Shown: one piece after another, positions 7,260 to 15,747 of the stretch
How the letters are laid out: every line of letters starts with the position of its first letter
Numbering within the stretch: position 1 is the first letter of the stretch
Source: an uncultured Prevotella sp.
Lineage (GTDB): Bacteria > Bacteroidota > Bacteroidia > Bacteroidales > Bacteroidaceae
NCBI GenBank assembly: GCA_902477645.1
Contig: CABSIA010000031.1
Span: 1 to 23,350, forward strand
DNA length: 23,350 bases
Direction of reading: 5' to 3'
Notes under the pieces: generated by a model
Told to the model about the DNA's origin: nothing
Seen by the model: only the letters and a program-made list of their open reading frames with translations
Databases searched by the model: none
Position numbers and translations under genes: made by a program

Positions 7260-7958
7260 ATGGACAACAGAAACGACGCTTTTGAAGCATATATAAAAGA
7301 GATTGGAAACGAGCAAATCCTGTCGGCCGAGACAGAGAGGGAACTGGCCGGGAAGATACAGAATGGCGACAACAGGGCTTTAGACAAATTGTCGAGGTCT
7401 CACCTCAAGTTTGTAGTTTTCATTGCCAACCAGTACCGCGGGCGTGGCGTAGACGTGGCCGACCTTGTTTGCGAGGGCAATGTGGCTCTGCTGAAGGCTG
7501 CCCGGAAATATGACGCCAACCATGGCAACCGCTTCGCAAGCTATGCCTCACCGTTTATACGCCGGGCCATAGAGGAGGCCATAGAGCAACAGGCGGGGCT
7601 ATACCGAGTGCCACGGGACATGAATACTGCCGCCGAACGAAAACGCGCCATACCGCTGTCGGCCGACGCTCCGTTGGGCGGACGTGAGAACGTAAACCTG
7701 TTGAGCGTTATTCCCGACACAGCATCGCCTATTCCCGGCGAAGACAATACCGGCACCAACACCGACCTTATGGAAAAACTCGCAGCCTGCATGCCAAGAC
7801 TCGACGACAGGGAAAAACAAGTAATGAGCCTGCTATACGGCATAGAATGCAACAAACTCACAATGGCGGAGGCCGGAGCTGCCCTCGGCATTAAGAGAGA
7901 TAGAGTAAGACAGATCAGGGATAAGGCAATGAGAAAAATAAGGGGTGTGAGGTTCTAA
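7260..7958 (+). CDS. Short sigma-70 family RNA polymerase sigma factor lacking region 3.0/3.1
   Basis: A 232-residue RpoD-related sigma factor. Region 1.2 is at about 7-38, region 2 at 44-117 (core-binding helix around DLVCEGNVALLKAA), a finger-like 3.2 segment at 130-153 (IPLSADAPLGG then NLLSVIPD) and region 4 at 168-230 with the helix-turn-helix TMAEAGAALGIKRDRVRQIR. Compared with the Bacteroidetes primary sigma (about 286 residues), roughly 40 residues of region 3.0/3.1 between 120 and 130 are missing, and the tryptophan pair of the region 2.3 SYAVWWIRQ motif is replaced (SYASPFIRR). It is therefore a paralogue with changed promoter melting or specificity, not the primary factor. The last residues RGVRF come from a GAGGTT-type repeat. 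No anti-sigma gene adjoins it. Confidence 0.87.
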   Translation: MDNRNDAFEAYIKEIGNEQILSAETERELAGKIQNGDNRALDKLSRSHLKFVVFIANQYRGRGVDVADLVCEGNVALLKAARKYDANHGNRFASYASPFIRRAIEEAIEQQAGLYRVPRDMNTAAERKRAIPLSADAPLGGRENVNLLSVIPDTASPIPGEDNTGTNTDLMEKLAACMPRLDDREKQVMSLLYGIECNKLTMAEAGAALGIKRDRVRQIRDKAMRKIRGVRF

Positions 7959-7977
7959 GATTGTGAGGTTGTGAGAT
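7953..7977. repeat. GAGGTT-type repeat overlapping the sigma gene stop
   Basis: GGTTCTAAGATTGTGAGGTTGTGAG resembles the GAGGTTAT arrays at 21551-21610 and 17217-17230. The sigma factor stop codon TAA lies inside it. Confidence 0.5.
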
Positions 7978-7984
7978 AAAATAT

Positions 7985-8049
7985 GTTTTGAGGCCTTAAG
8001 GCTATTGGGTGAGAAATAATTTCACCTAAAAACCTTAAGGCCTCAAAAC
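7985..8049. terminator. Bidirectional hairpin between convergent sigma and GH43 genes
   Basis: GTTTTGAGGCCTTAAGG at 7985-8001 pairs perfectly over 17 bp with 8033-8049. The loop holds a second small inverted repeat (GGTGA...TCACC). Both flanking genes converge on it. It shares CCTTAAAACCT-like words with the leader repeats at 12745-12825 and 17213-17302. Confidence 0.7.
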
Positions 8050-8064
8050 TTTATAACCCCACTA

Positions 8065-11000
8065 TTATTTTACAACAATTTTCATTGTACGTGAAGTTCC
8101 GTTGTCCATAATCTCCTGGCGGATATAGAATCCGTTGGCAACAGGAGCCTTAGTGCCTAAGTTATGTCCGTCCATGGTGTAGTAAACCACTTTTGCCACA
8201 CCGCTGTTCACCACATCAACACCTTTCACGGCTGTAGTGCCCTCTATGAGGTCTGTGGTGTCAATCGGGTCAATGCCCTTGCGTGTAGGGGTGGTTTGCT
8301 TTATGGTTCCGTCGGCGTTGAACTCCAATTTGTCAACACACACCTCACGGTGAATGCCAGGGCCGTTGTTCAGATATTTTTTATTTATGCGGTGATAAAC
8401 AATATACCAGTCGTCGGTGCCTGTAACGTTTACAACAGAGTTGTGGGCTGTGCCGTAAATCTGGCTGGCGGCATCCTGAATAATCACAATAGGCTCCTTT
8501 GCCACTTTGATAGGTCCCGTCGGAGATGTGCTTGTGCCGTAAGCCACATGATAGTTTGGTGAGCCTGTATCGTCAACACTCCAGAGGAAATAATAAAGTC
8601 CGTTGCGGTAGAACACATAGACACCCTCACGGAATGCATAGTCAGCAAGGCTTCCGCCCGCCGGGGTGATGGTGTATTCTGTGCCGTCAACCGAAACCAT
8701 GTCGTCGTTGAGCAGACGGTAGTGAAGCTGTCCGTTGCCGTAATAGAGATATGCCTGTCCGCTAACAGGGTCTGTAAAAACGTCAGAATCAATCATCTGT
8801 CCACCGGCTGTATAGGTGAAAAGCGGAGTTTTAGATGCCTTGAAAGGCCCTGTCGGGTTCTCCGCCACTGCAACGCCAAGAGTCTTCTTGTTCAGGCTCG
8901 GATTGTGTGCGCTGAAGTAGAAGAAATATCTCCATTTTCCGTTCATCCATTTCTCCTCTATACATGGGGCCCATGCGTTTCCACTTGCCCATGGCGCATC
9001 ACCGCCTGCGGCGAGGTTCAGAAAAGTTCCCTCATTTGTGAAGTGTACGAGGTCGGGCGAAGAGAACACATCGAACGAATAGCCGCCCCATCCGCTAAAA
9101 CCGTCGGTAGTGGGGTAAACATAGAAGCGGCCGGTCTTTTGTGAGAGCAGCACCTCCGGGTCTGCATGGAAACCAGGAATAATAGGGTTTCCGTTAACCT
9201 CAACCTCCACATTGTATGTTTTGCTATTGCCGCCGAGAGTCACGGTGTATTTTACCGCCCCGTTCGTAAAGTCCTGCTTGCCCTGTGGCATTACAGTAGC
9301 ACCAGGAACAGGAACAAACATTGGATCGAAATCCGATATGTCAGTCCCCTGCTCTACCGGCAGAAATATATCTGTAGTTCCGACGGTGGCATTCTCCTGT
9401 TTTATGTTGTGGTTCTTTGCAGACAAGACGCCTGGCTGCTGGCCACTGATAGGATAAGCCTCAAGCAGTGCCTTTACCTCAGCCTCGGTTATAGGCAACA
9501 CCGTGCCGTGACGGGGAGTGAATGCTCCTGAGGTTGTTGTATTTTTCTCCCACTTGAAGTCTGAAAGATTTTCAGATGAGCAGAACTGATAATATCCGCT
9601 GGTGTAGCAGTCGTACATCAGGCACCATTTGTCCTCATTTATGAATTTGAATACGCCTGCGCCCTCTACAGCGACATTTGTCTGTTGCAATGTCGGAGAA
9701 GGCTTCGACCATTGTGAGCCGAGAGGCTGCCCATCCTGTGCGGTCAGCGTTTTGGCTGTTACCTTACAAATACCGCCAAGTCCCTCGTTCTTGAAGAAGC
9801 CATGATAGAGAGAATCGCTCTCGCTGTAGACAATATCCATATCGATAGTGGCCGAGCCACGGTCGTAAAGATATGTCGGCTCGCCCTCCAGGTCTGTAAA
9901 GTCTGCATTGGCATAGCAATAGTAGTCTTTGTCGTATTCTATGGTGCCGTCGTTTGTGAGCAGCGAGAAGTAGACCATGTACTTGCCGGCCTGATGGTCG
10001 TAGATTGTCTCAGGAGCCCACACACGTGTTACGTTTGCGAAGTTTGTCCCAGCGTATTTTGTCGGGAAGTGAACGGTACTGCAGGTCCAGTTTACAAGAT
10101 CAGGCGATTTCATCAGTACCAGTCCACGGTTACTTGACCATCCCTTACTGCACATCATATCGGTGGCTGCCATATAGAAGTTGCCATCCTCGCCACGAAG
10201 GATATGCGGGTCACGAAGACCTCCCATAACAGTGTTGCCCTCAGCCTTGAAGAAAGCCTGGCCATTGTTAAGCGGGGTATAGTTGTAGCCGTCCTCAGAA
10301 ATAGCGTAGTAAAGATTCTCGTCAGAGTTTGACGGGAAGTAGACGAAGAGATAATGCGTGTATGGCTCACGCTCGTGAATGGTCACCGTATATTCGCGTG
10401 TTGCCCTCTCCTTGCCTCTCATAAGAGTTGCGGTGAGTTTCACCTGTTTCTTCTCGCCCTCTGGCTGCTTGACAACCTTGCCAGTATGCGTGAGCCATTC
10501 TGTATCAGCCGATTTCCATACTATCACAGAGCCAAGCTCGCCGACAGTTGGCAATGTGAGCTTGTCGTAGAGATTGTTTGGATGGCCGCCTATCCTCAGG
10601 TGCTCAAGGTCGTAGGCTATAGTCTCGGCATCAGAGAACTCTGGCAGAACAGAGGCTTCAAAAGTCATAACCTTTTTTATGTAGCCCGCAGGAAGATATG
10701 TTGTTGCCTTCGACATAATAGTCGCCGTGAGAGTTGCCGTTGCTGTTGGATTTCCGTATGCAGGACGGGTAATATGTCCATCGGCACTAATCACGCCGGC
10801 ATCTGATGTCTGCCATTCAACAGTGGCATAATCGTCAACAACAGTGGGCAAATCTATGTCGTTAATCAAATTGGCGGCATCAATGCTTACGGTTGCGTCT
10901 TTCATCTTATCTGCCATACGCAATGAGTCGGTAAAAATATTAAGCTTCTCCAACACAGGCTTTGCCCCGTTTACTTCTGATTTCAAATCCCTCGTTGGCA

Positions 11001-11676
11001 GGGTATAGTTGTAAATTCTGAAATCGTTGTACATGGCGTTCTTCAAGTATGCGTCGCCATCGTAGCAGCTCTTGCCAAGAAAGTTCATCACGGTGTTTCC
11101 TATTTGTGCAGGTGTCAGCGTCCAAGTATTAGCACTTGTCGAGCCTGTCAATACGCCATCTATGTAGAACTGGGCAAAATACTTTTTCGATGCCGAATTT
11201 TGCTTCAGCACCACTGTCACATTCATCCATTTTCCCTTAGCAAGCGGTTTCTTCAGTCCCACTCCCGACTCTCCGTTATAGTTGGTCTGTGTTATGGCAT
11301 AGCGTGTTTCCTTCGCATTCAGAAACATGTAGCCCGTTGAGGAAGATTTTGCAAAGCACCACACAAAGTTGCCATTACCTGTAATATCGGTTTCCTCGGG
11401 AATGTATATGTTTGTGTAAATGGTAAACGTATTCAGAGTTCCGATGTACCCGCCAAGAGAAGCTCCAAAATCAAGATAGCCGTCGTTGTCACCAAGTGCC
11501 AGCACATTTGTACCAGCACACTCCATCAGTTTTGCGCCATTGCAAAGTGTCGCATTGTAGTTTCCACCAACGTCAGCACCTGTCTTGAAATCAAATTTCA
11601 CAACAGTGCTGTCGGCAGCCGTAGCGGTTGCTCCTGCGCCAAGGCAGAGCAGCAATTGCAAGAATAGTCGTTTCAT
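8065..11676 (-). CDS. Secreted multidomain glycoside hydrolase with two GH43 domains
   Basis: A 1203-residue exported protein. Order: signal peptide (1-20), LamG/concanavalin-like domain (about 24-235), two atrophied Ig-like modules (about 240-435), first GH43 five-bladed propeller (438-735), beta-rich linker (about 760-830), second GH43 domain (832-1130) and a short beta tail ending in TMKIVVK that resembles Prevotella C-terminal sorting or anchoring tails. Each GH43 has a plausible Asp-Asp-Glu set: Asp489, Asp612 or 614, Glu671; and Asp839 (HADPE), Asp963 or 965, Glu1017 (REGVY). GH43 enzymes act on arabinan, arabinoxylan and related side chains; the linkage cannot be read here. No SusC/SusD pair is present. 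The first GH43 resembles the protein at 12873-13937. Confidence 0.88.
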   Translation of the reverse strand: MKRLFLQLLLCLGAGATATAADSTVVKFDFKTGADVGGNYNATLCNGAKLMECAGTNVLALGDNDGYLDFGASLGGYIGTLNTFTIYTNIYIPEETDITGNGNFVWCFAKSSSTGYMFLNAKETRYAITQTNYNGESGVGLKKPLAKGKWMNVTVVLKQNSASKKYFAQFYIDGVLTGSTSANTWTLTPAQIGNTVMNFLGKSCYDGDAYLKNAMYNDFRIYNYTLPTRDLKSEVNGAKPVLEKLNIFTDSLRMADKMKDATVSIDAANLINDIDLPTVVDDYATVEWQTSDAGVISADGHITRPAYGNPTATATLTATIMSKATTYLPAGYIKKVMTFEASVLPEFSDAETIAYDLEHLRIGGHPNNLYDKLTLPTVGELGSVIVWKSADTEWLTHTGKVVKQPEGEKKQVKLTATLMRGKERATREYTVTIHEREPYTHYLFVYFPSNSDENLYYAISEDGYNYTPLNNGQAFFKAEGNTVMGGLRDPHILRGEDGNFYMAATDMMCSKGWSSNRGLVLMKSPDLVNWTCSTVHFPTKYAGTNFANVTRVWAPETIYDHQAGKYMVYFSLLTNDGTIEYDKDYYCYANADFTDLEGEPTYLYDRGSATIDMDIVYSESDSLYHGFFKNEGLGGICKVTAKTLTAQDGQPLGSQWSKPSPTLQQTNVAVEGAGVFKFINEDKWCLMYDCYTSGYYQFCSSENLSDFKWEKNTTTSGAFTPRHGTVLPITEAEVKALLEAYPISGQQPGVLSAKNHNIKQENATVGTTDIFLPVEQGTDISDFDPMFVPVPGATVMPQGKQDFTNGAVKYTVTLGGNSKTYNVEVEVNGNPIIPGFHADPEVLLSQKTGRFYVYPTTDGFSGWGGYSFDVFSSPDLVHFTNEGTFLNLAAGGDAPWASGNAWAPCIEEKWMNGKWRYFFYFSAHNPSLNKKTLGVAVAENPTGPFKASKTPLFTYTAGGQMIDSDVFTDPVSGQAYLYYGNGQLHYRLLNDDMVSVDGTEYTITPAGGSLADYAFREGVYVFYRNGLYYFLWSVDDTGSPNYHVAYGTSTSPTGPIKVAKEPIVIIQDAASQIYGTAHNSVVNVTGTDDWYIVYHRINKKYLNNGPGIHREVCVDKLEFNADGTIKQTTPTRKGIDPIDTTDLIEGTTAVKGVDVVNSGVAKVVYYTMDGHNLGTKAPVANGFYIRQEIMDNGTSRTMKIVVK

Positions 11677-11751
11677 CTTTGTATAGATTTTAAATTTTTC
11701 ATATTTAAGTCTTTTATATTAATACGTATGAACATAAAATAATCCGCAAAG

Positions 11752-11783
11752 TTTGACAGTTTACAAATAAATGAGTATTTTTG
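11752..11783 (+). promoter_or_regulatory. Promoter of the BASS-type transporter gene
   Basis: -33 TTTG at 11752-11755, a 20-base spacer, -7 TATTTTTG at 11776-11783. The ATG at 11793 follows 9 bases later, giving a very short leader. Confidence 0.8.
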
Positions 11784-11792
11784 CAGCCGTAT

Positions 11793-12752
11793 ATGAGCAT
11801 TATCAGATTTATAAAGGACTGGACACTACCTCTGTCTATGGCTATTGGCACAGCGGCATACCTGCTGTTTGCCAAGATCGGTGCCCTTGAAGGTGCAGCG
11901 GTCATAATGGCTCCTGTATGCGATTTTTTGCTTCCGGTGTTCATGTCCATCGTCCTTTTCGTAACCTTCTGCAAGGTTGATTTCCGCAAGATGCGTCTCG
12001 TCAGATGGCATTTCTGGGTAAGCCTTCTTCAGGTGCTGCTTTCCGCAGTCCTCGTTGCATCAACTCTGATTTTACATCCAGTTGGCTACAGTCTGATACT
12101 TCTTGAGGCAACTCTCTGCTGCATTGTGGCTCCTGTGGCAACCGCCGCAGCCGTTGTGACACAGAAAGTTGGCGGTGACTTGGAGTCTATGACAGCGTTC
12201 ACATTCCTCTCAAACCTCATTACGGCCCTGCTCATCCCCGTAAGCTTTCCGCTTGTCGACAAAGCGGCCGACGTGGAATTTCTCGAGGCATTTATGAAGA
12301 TATTCCAGAATGTGTGCATGGTGATTGTGATACCTATGGGTATGGCATACGTGGTAAAACATGGCATGCGCAGCCTGCACCGCAAGATAATCTCCGTCAG
12401 AGACCTGTCTTACTATATGTGGGCATGCTCGCTGATGCTCGTAACGGGCACAACGATAAAGAATATCTGCCATGCGCAATCGTCAGTATGGTTTCTTTTG
12501 GCTATTGCCGCAGCAGCCCTCGTTGTCTGCATATTGCAGTTTGCCTTAGGCAGATACATCGGAGGCTTTTTCGGCACCACCATCGACTCGGGGCAGGCTA
12601 TGGGACAAAAGAATACGACATTCGCCATTTGGGTGGCTTACACCTATCTGTCGCCACTGTCAAGCGTAGGCCCAGGATGCTACATCCTATGGCAAAACAT
12701 AATAAACTCCATAGAGATACGGATATACAGCAAAAGAGGTTCCAGGTCATAA
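11793..12752 (+). CDS. Bile acid:sodium symporter (BASS/SBF) family transporter
   Basis: A 319-residue inner-membrane protein with about nine to ten hydrophobic helices. The conserved late segment GQKNTTFAIW followed by SVGPGCYILWQN is characteristic of BASS/SBF-like transporters. These use sodium to move organic anions; bile acids, pantoate and pyruvate are known substrates of relatives, but none can be assigned. An in-frame TTG at 11781 would add four residues, but it lies within the -7 box, so the ATG at 11793 is the start. The C-terminal RGSRS and the stop fall in a GAGGTT-type repeat. It is divergent from the two-domain GH43 gene and upstream of the single-domain GH43 gene, but a functional link is not shown. 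Confidence 0.83.
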   Translation: MSIIRFIKDWTLPLSMAIGTAAYLLFAKIGALEGAAVIMAPVCDFLLPVFMSIVLFVTFCKVDFRKMRLVRWHFWVSLLQVLLSAVLVASTLILHPVGYSLILLEATLCCIVAPVATAAAVVTQKVGGDLESMTAFTFLSNLITALLIPVSFPLVDKAADVEFLEAFMKIFQNVCMVIVIPMGMAYVVKHGMRSLHRKIISVRDLSYYMWACSLMLVTGTTIKNICHAQSSVWFLLAIAAAALVVCILQFALGRYIGGFFGTTIDSGQAMGQKNTTFAIWVAYTYLSPLSSVGPGCYILWQNIINSIEIRIYSKRGSRS

Positions 12753-12830
12753 GGAGGTTAGGCCATGAGGTGAGATTTGTTTTAAGTAACTCCACCTTAA
12801 AACCTGAAACCAGACCAACCTCATCCCCCA
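12745..12830. repeat. GAGGTT / CCTTAAAACCTGAAACC composite repeat
   Basis: A purine-rich arm (AGGTCATAAGGAGGTTAGG, then ATGAGGTGAG) is followed by a pyrimidine-rich arm (CCACCTTAAAACCTGAAACC, then CCAACCTC). The same arrangement occurs at 17213-17302. The transporter stop codon lies in the first arm. No promoter for the following GH43 gene is visible, so it may be read through from the transporter. Confidence 0.65.
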
Positions 12831-12872
12831 ATAAATTAGCAACTAACAATTAATAACTAAAAACTAAAAAAC

Positions 12873-13937
12873 ATGAACATCAAAAACATCTTCGGCAAGA
12901 AGACCATGCTCATAGCTATCGGCATGGCGGCAATGTTGTCGGCAACGGCACAGAACAAAGTGAAAGGCGACTACGGCTACCTCTATTGTCACATGAGCGA
13001 CAAGGGCGAATGGACCGCCTACGCCGTAAGCCGCGACGGATACAACTATCAGGACATCATTGGCGGTGAGCCAATTTTCGACACTAAGGAGCATGCGCGT
13101 ATTGAGGGCGGCACACGTGACGCCTTCATCACAAGGGCGTGGAACGGCAAGGGCTACGTAATGGTTACTACCGACATGTGTGTGGCAAAATCGCACAAAT
13201 GGGACAACTACGGCATCGACCTTCTGAAAAGCGACGACCTTATCCACTGGACAAGCGTAACTTTCGACTACCGCAAGGGACAGCAGATATTCAGCGACCC
13301 TACGGCTCCTTCGCCATACAAAGACTGGTCTACCATTAACCGCGTATGGGCACCTCAGATTTTCTGGGACCCGAACTATACATGGGAGAACGGCGAGAAG
13401 GGCGGATACATGATTTACTACTCAATGCTCAACCGTCCCGAAGAAAAGTACGACCGCATGTACTACAGCTATGCCAACAAGGACTTCACACAACTCACCA
13501 CTCCCAAGCTGCTCTTCGACTGGGGATATGCGACAATAGACGCCGACATCAATCTTCTCGATGACGGACTCTACCACATGCTCATAAAAAAAGAAGGCGG
13601 CAAGCCTGGAATCTACACTGCAACAAGCAAATATCTGACACACGGATGGGGCGAGCCTGTGGAAAATGACTATGTAAGCTTCGAGGGACGCAAAAATTGC
13701 GAGGGCTCAAGCGCATTCCAGCTCATTGGCGACAAGACATGGCGAGTGGCTTACATACAGTACAGCGACACTCCTAAGCACTACCGCATTTGTAAGGCCG
13801 ACGAGAACCTGCGCAACTTCCACGACCCTGTCGACATAAAGGGCGTAACAGGTCCTCAGCACGGCTCTTTCATGCGCATAACCAAAAAAGAATACAACAA
13901 ACTCCTGAAGTTCGACAAGGAATATAAGAAAAAGTAA
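12873..13937 (+). CDS. Secreted single-domain GH43-like glycoside hydrolase
   Basis: A 354-residue protein with a signal peptide (cleavage near ATAQ, residue 27) followed by one GH43-type propeller. Candidate catalytic residues are Asp83 (GTRDAF), Asp223 or 225 (TIDADI) and Glu277 (CEGSS), with the family WAPQ motif at 159-162. It is similar by eye to the first GH43 domain of the protein at 8065-11676, sharing the DGYNY segment, the GLRD/GTRD segment, the RVWAP segment and the ATID.DI segment. The likely role is removal of arabinose or xylose side chains from plant polysaccharide. The C-terminus is lysine-rich (YKKK) with no sorting tail. Confidence 0.85.
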   Translation: MNIKNIFGKKTMLIAIGMAAMLSATAQNKVKGDYGYLYCHMSDKGEWTAYAVSRDGYNYQDIIGGEPIFDTKEHARIEGGTRDAFITRAWNGKGYVMVTTDMCVAKSHKWDNYGIDLLKSDDLIHWTSVTFDYRKGQQIFSDPTAPSPYKDWSTINRVWAPQIFWDPNYTWENGEKGGYMIYYSMLNRPEEKYDRMYYSYANKDFTQLTTPKLLFDWGYATIDADINLLDDGLYHMLIKKEGGKPGIYTATSKYLTHGWGEPVENDYVSFEGRKNCEGSSAFQLIGDKTWRVAYIQYSDTPKHYRICKADENLRNFHDPVDIKGVTGPQHGSFMRITKKEYNKLLKFDKEYKKK

Positions 13938-13944
13938 AGGATAG

Positions 13945-14026
13945 CCCCCCTGCCCCCGGCGGGGGGAGTCTTAAATATCAAATAGTAAATATTAACAGCT
14001 ACCCCCTCCGGGGGCTAAGGGGGTTA
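13945..14026. repeat. C/G-run palindromic repeat
   Basis: Two GC-rich hairpins, CCCCCC...GGGGGG (13945-13966) and CCCCCT...GGGGG with a following AAGGGGG (14002-14024), are separated by an AT-rich spacer. The whole fills the gap between the GH43 gene and the MaoC-like gene. It resembles GC-rich intergenic palindromes common in Bacteroidetes and may end transcription. Confidence 0.65.
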
Positions 14027-14034
14027 CATTTATC

Positions 14035-14499
14035 ATGGAAAAACTTATAGTAAACTCTTACGATGAATTTGCCTCACATTTAGGCGAAGAGCTCGGAACA
14101 AGCGAATGGCTGCAGATAGACCAGGAACGCATCAACCTTTTTGCCGATGCCACACTCGACCACCAGTGGATTCATGTCGACGTGGAAAGGGCGAAAATTG
14201 AAAGTCCTTACAAATCAACCATCGCTCACGGATATCTCACACTTTCCGTTCTGCCATATCTCTGGGAGCAAATCATCGAGGTGAGAAACATCAAGATGCT
14301 CGTAAACTACGGCATCGAGAGCATGCGTTTTGGCAAGCCCGTAATTACAGGCAGCCGAGTACGACTCGTTACAAAACTTCACAACATACAGAACCTGCGT
14401 GGCGTATGCAAAACGGAAATCGAGTTCCGCATTGAGATTGAGGGCGAGCGCAAACCCGCTCTTGAGGGCATCGCCGTATTCCTCTACTATTTCCAATAA
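14035..14499 (+). CDS. MaoC-like hydratase
   Basis: A 154-residue hotdog-fold protein of the MaoC/(R)-specific enoyl-CoA hydratase type. The hydratase 2 motif is visible: FADATLDHQWIHVD, with Asp42 and His47 spaced as the catalytic Asp-His pair of PhaJ, followed by AHGYLTLS. It would add water to trans-2-enoyl-CoA in the cytosol. No fatty-acid or PHA genes adjoin it, so the substrate is unknown. The length matches the stand-alone bacterial form. It precedes the metallophosphoesterase by 53 bases, with a short foldback repeat between them. Confidence 0.87.
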   Translation: MEKLIVNSYDEFASHLGEELGTSEWLQIDQERINLFADATLDHQWIHVDVERAKIESPYKSTIAHGYLTLSVLPYLWEQIIEVRNIKMLVNYGIESMRFGKPVITGSRVRLVTKLHNIQNLRGVCKTEIEFRIEIEGERKPALEGIAVFLYYFQ

Positions 14500-14502
14500 A
14501 AC

Positions 14503-14534
14503 CTGTAGGGCCGCCACACATAGCGGCCCTACTG
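14503..14534. repeat. GCGGCC foldback element, short copy
   Basis: GTAGGGCCGC (14505-14514) and GCGGCCCTAC (14523-14532) form a perfect 10-bp inverted repeat with an 8-base loop. It looks like the two outer ends of the long elements at 1-141 and 22938-23040 joined without a core. Confidence 0.8.
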
Positions 14535-14552
14535 CTAAAATCCAAGAAACCC

Positions 14553-15557
14553 ATGTTTCAGAAGCTTTTCCTTGCATTGGCCATTCTTTTCGGCTGCAGC
14601 CAGTCGCAAGCACAAACCAATCTCCGCTTTCGCAACGGACAATTCAAAATCGTACAGTTCACCGACCTTCACTACAAGCTCGGAACGAAAGCATCCGAAC
14701 AAGCCCTTGAGTGCATAAGGGAAATTACAAATACCGAAAAACCTGATCTCATCGTAGTAACCGGCGACATGATATATTCACAACCAGCCGACAGCACCCT
14801 GTCTATCGTACTCAACACGCTAAGCCAGCTCGACATCCCCTTCTGCACAACTTTCGGCAACCACGACTACGACTTTAAGGCACCCAGCCAAGCCCTATAT
14901 GCCCAGATACAGAAAACTCCCAACTGCGTAATGCCTGTATTGCAGGGCAAAAATACCGATTACGCCCTGCCCATACTCTCATCGAACGGCAAAAAGACAG
15001 CTGCCGTAATCTATGGCATCGATACCCACAACAAATCATCTGTTGCCGGCGTCGACGGCTACCAGTGGATTACCCACAGCCAGACAACATGGTACCGCCA
15101 GCGCAGCGCAATGTTTAGAAGGCAAAACGGAGGAAAAGCCGTGCCGTCGCTGGCATTTATGCACATACCATTGCCCGAATACAACTACGCCGTAGACAAC
15201 ACACAGTGCCCGCTCTACGGAACACGCATGGAACGCGCATACTCGCCATCCATTAACAGCGGTTTTTTCGCTTCAATGAAAGAGATGGGCGATATTATGG
15301 GCGTGTTCTGCGGTCACGACCACGACAACGACTATTCCGTAATTTATTACAACATTCTGCTTGCCCACGGACGTTTCTCGGGCGGCAACACCGAATACAA
15401 CCACCTCCGCCGCGGAGCACGAGTCATAGTGCTGAAAGAGGGCAAGCGTGAGTTCAACACGTGGATTAGGGAAACTGGCGGAAATATTCTCTATAATACC
15501 ACATACCCCAAAAGCTACGTGAAAGACGACTGGCGGAAAAGGACTGGTAAAGAGTAA
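14553..15557 (+). CDS. Exported metallophosphoesterase
   Basis: A 334-residue calcineurin-like phosphoesterase. The metal-binding motifs occur in order: DLH (Asp38, His40), GDM (71-73), GNHD (102-105), MHIPLPEY, and GHDHD. An N-terminal hydrophobic segment ends LFGCSQSQAQ, so it is exported, either cleaved after AQA or as a lipoprotein at Cys15; the lipobox is not ideal. Members hydrolyse phosphomonoesters or diesters in the periplasm; the substrate is unknown. It may be cotranscribed with the MaoC-like gene, though a palindromic repeat lies between them. Confidence 0.85.
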   Translation: MFQKLFLALAILFGCSQSQAQTNLRFRNGQFKIVQFTDLHYKLGTKASEQALECIREITNTEKPDLIVVTGDMIYSQPADSTLSIVLNTLSQLDIPFCTTFGNHDYDFKAPSQALYAQIQKTPNCVMPVLQGKNTDYALPILSSNGKKTAAVIYGIDTHNKSSVAGVDGYQWITHSQTTWYRQRSAMFRRQNGGKAVPSLAFMHIPLPEYNYAVDNTQCPLYGTRMERAYSPSINSGFFASMKEMGDIMGVFCGHDHDNDYSVIYYNILLAHGRFSGGNTEYNHLRRGARVIVLKEGKREFNTWIRETGGNILYNTTYPKSYVKDDWRKRTGKE

Positions 15558-15581
15558 GGAAAGCAAATCCCTATATAAAAA

Positions 15582-15735
15582 TAAAAAAATGGGCGTATAG
15601 GTCAAAACTGGTACTGTTTTTCAGCATCCGAATTAACCTACACGCCTATTTTCAACAGATTAACTATTAGCAAAGTGTTAATGAAAGAATGCCAGAGCTA
15701 ATCATATTCTATCACCACGAATGTTTCTTTGCCAT
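15582..15735 (-). ncRNA. Candidate small RNA (about 150 nt)
   Basis: The minus strand has an exact -7 box (TACCTTTG, plus coordinates 15740-15747), no sizeable ORF after it, and a strong intrinsic terminator ending near 15582. The predicted transcript of about 150 bases opens with a seven-codon frame, MAKKHSW, whose ATG falls at the expected transcription start. Nothing lies downstream in that direction except the opposite end of the metallophosphoesterase gene, so this would be a free-standing RNA or a micro-protein gene. A clear -33 box is missing. No known RNA family was recognised. Confidence 0.4.
15588..15650. terminator. Hairpin between metallophosphoesterase and candidate small RNA
   Basis: 15588-15602 pairs with 15636-15650 over 15 bp with one G-U and one A-C mismatch. 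On the minus strand it is followed by seven T, a textbook intrinsic terminator. On the plus strand it is followed by TTTTCAAC and may also end the metallophosphoesterase transcript. Confidence 0.7.
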
Positions 15736-15739
15736 GATG

Positions 15740-15747
15740 CAAAGGTA
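15740..15747 (-). promoter_or_regulatory. -7 box (TACCTTTG) of the candidate minus-strand RNA
   Basis: Identical to the -7 boxes of the helicase and PurF-like genes. A matching -33 TTTG is not seen at the expected distance. Confidence 0.45.

Noticed and set aside
11781..11792. TTG start four codons upstream of the BASS transporter ATG
   Set aside because: The TTG lies in the -7 box of the gene's own promoter, so it would not be in the transcript.
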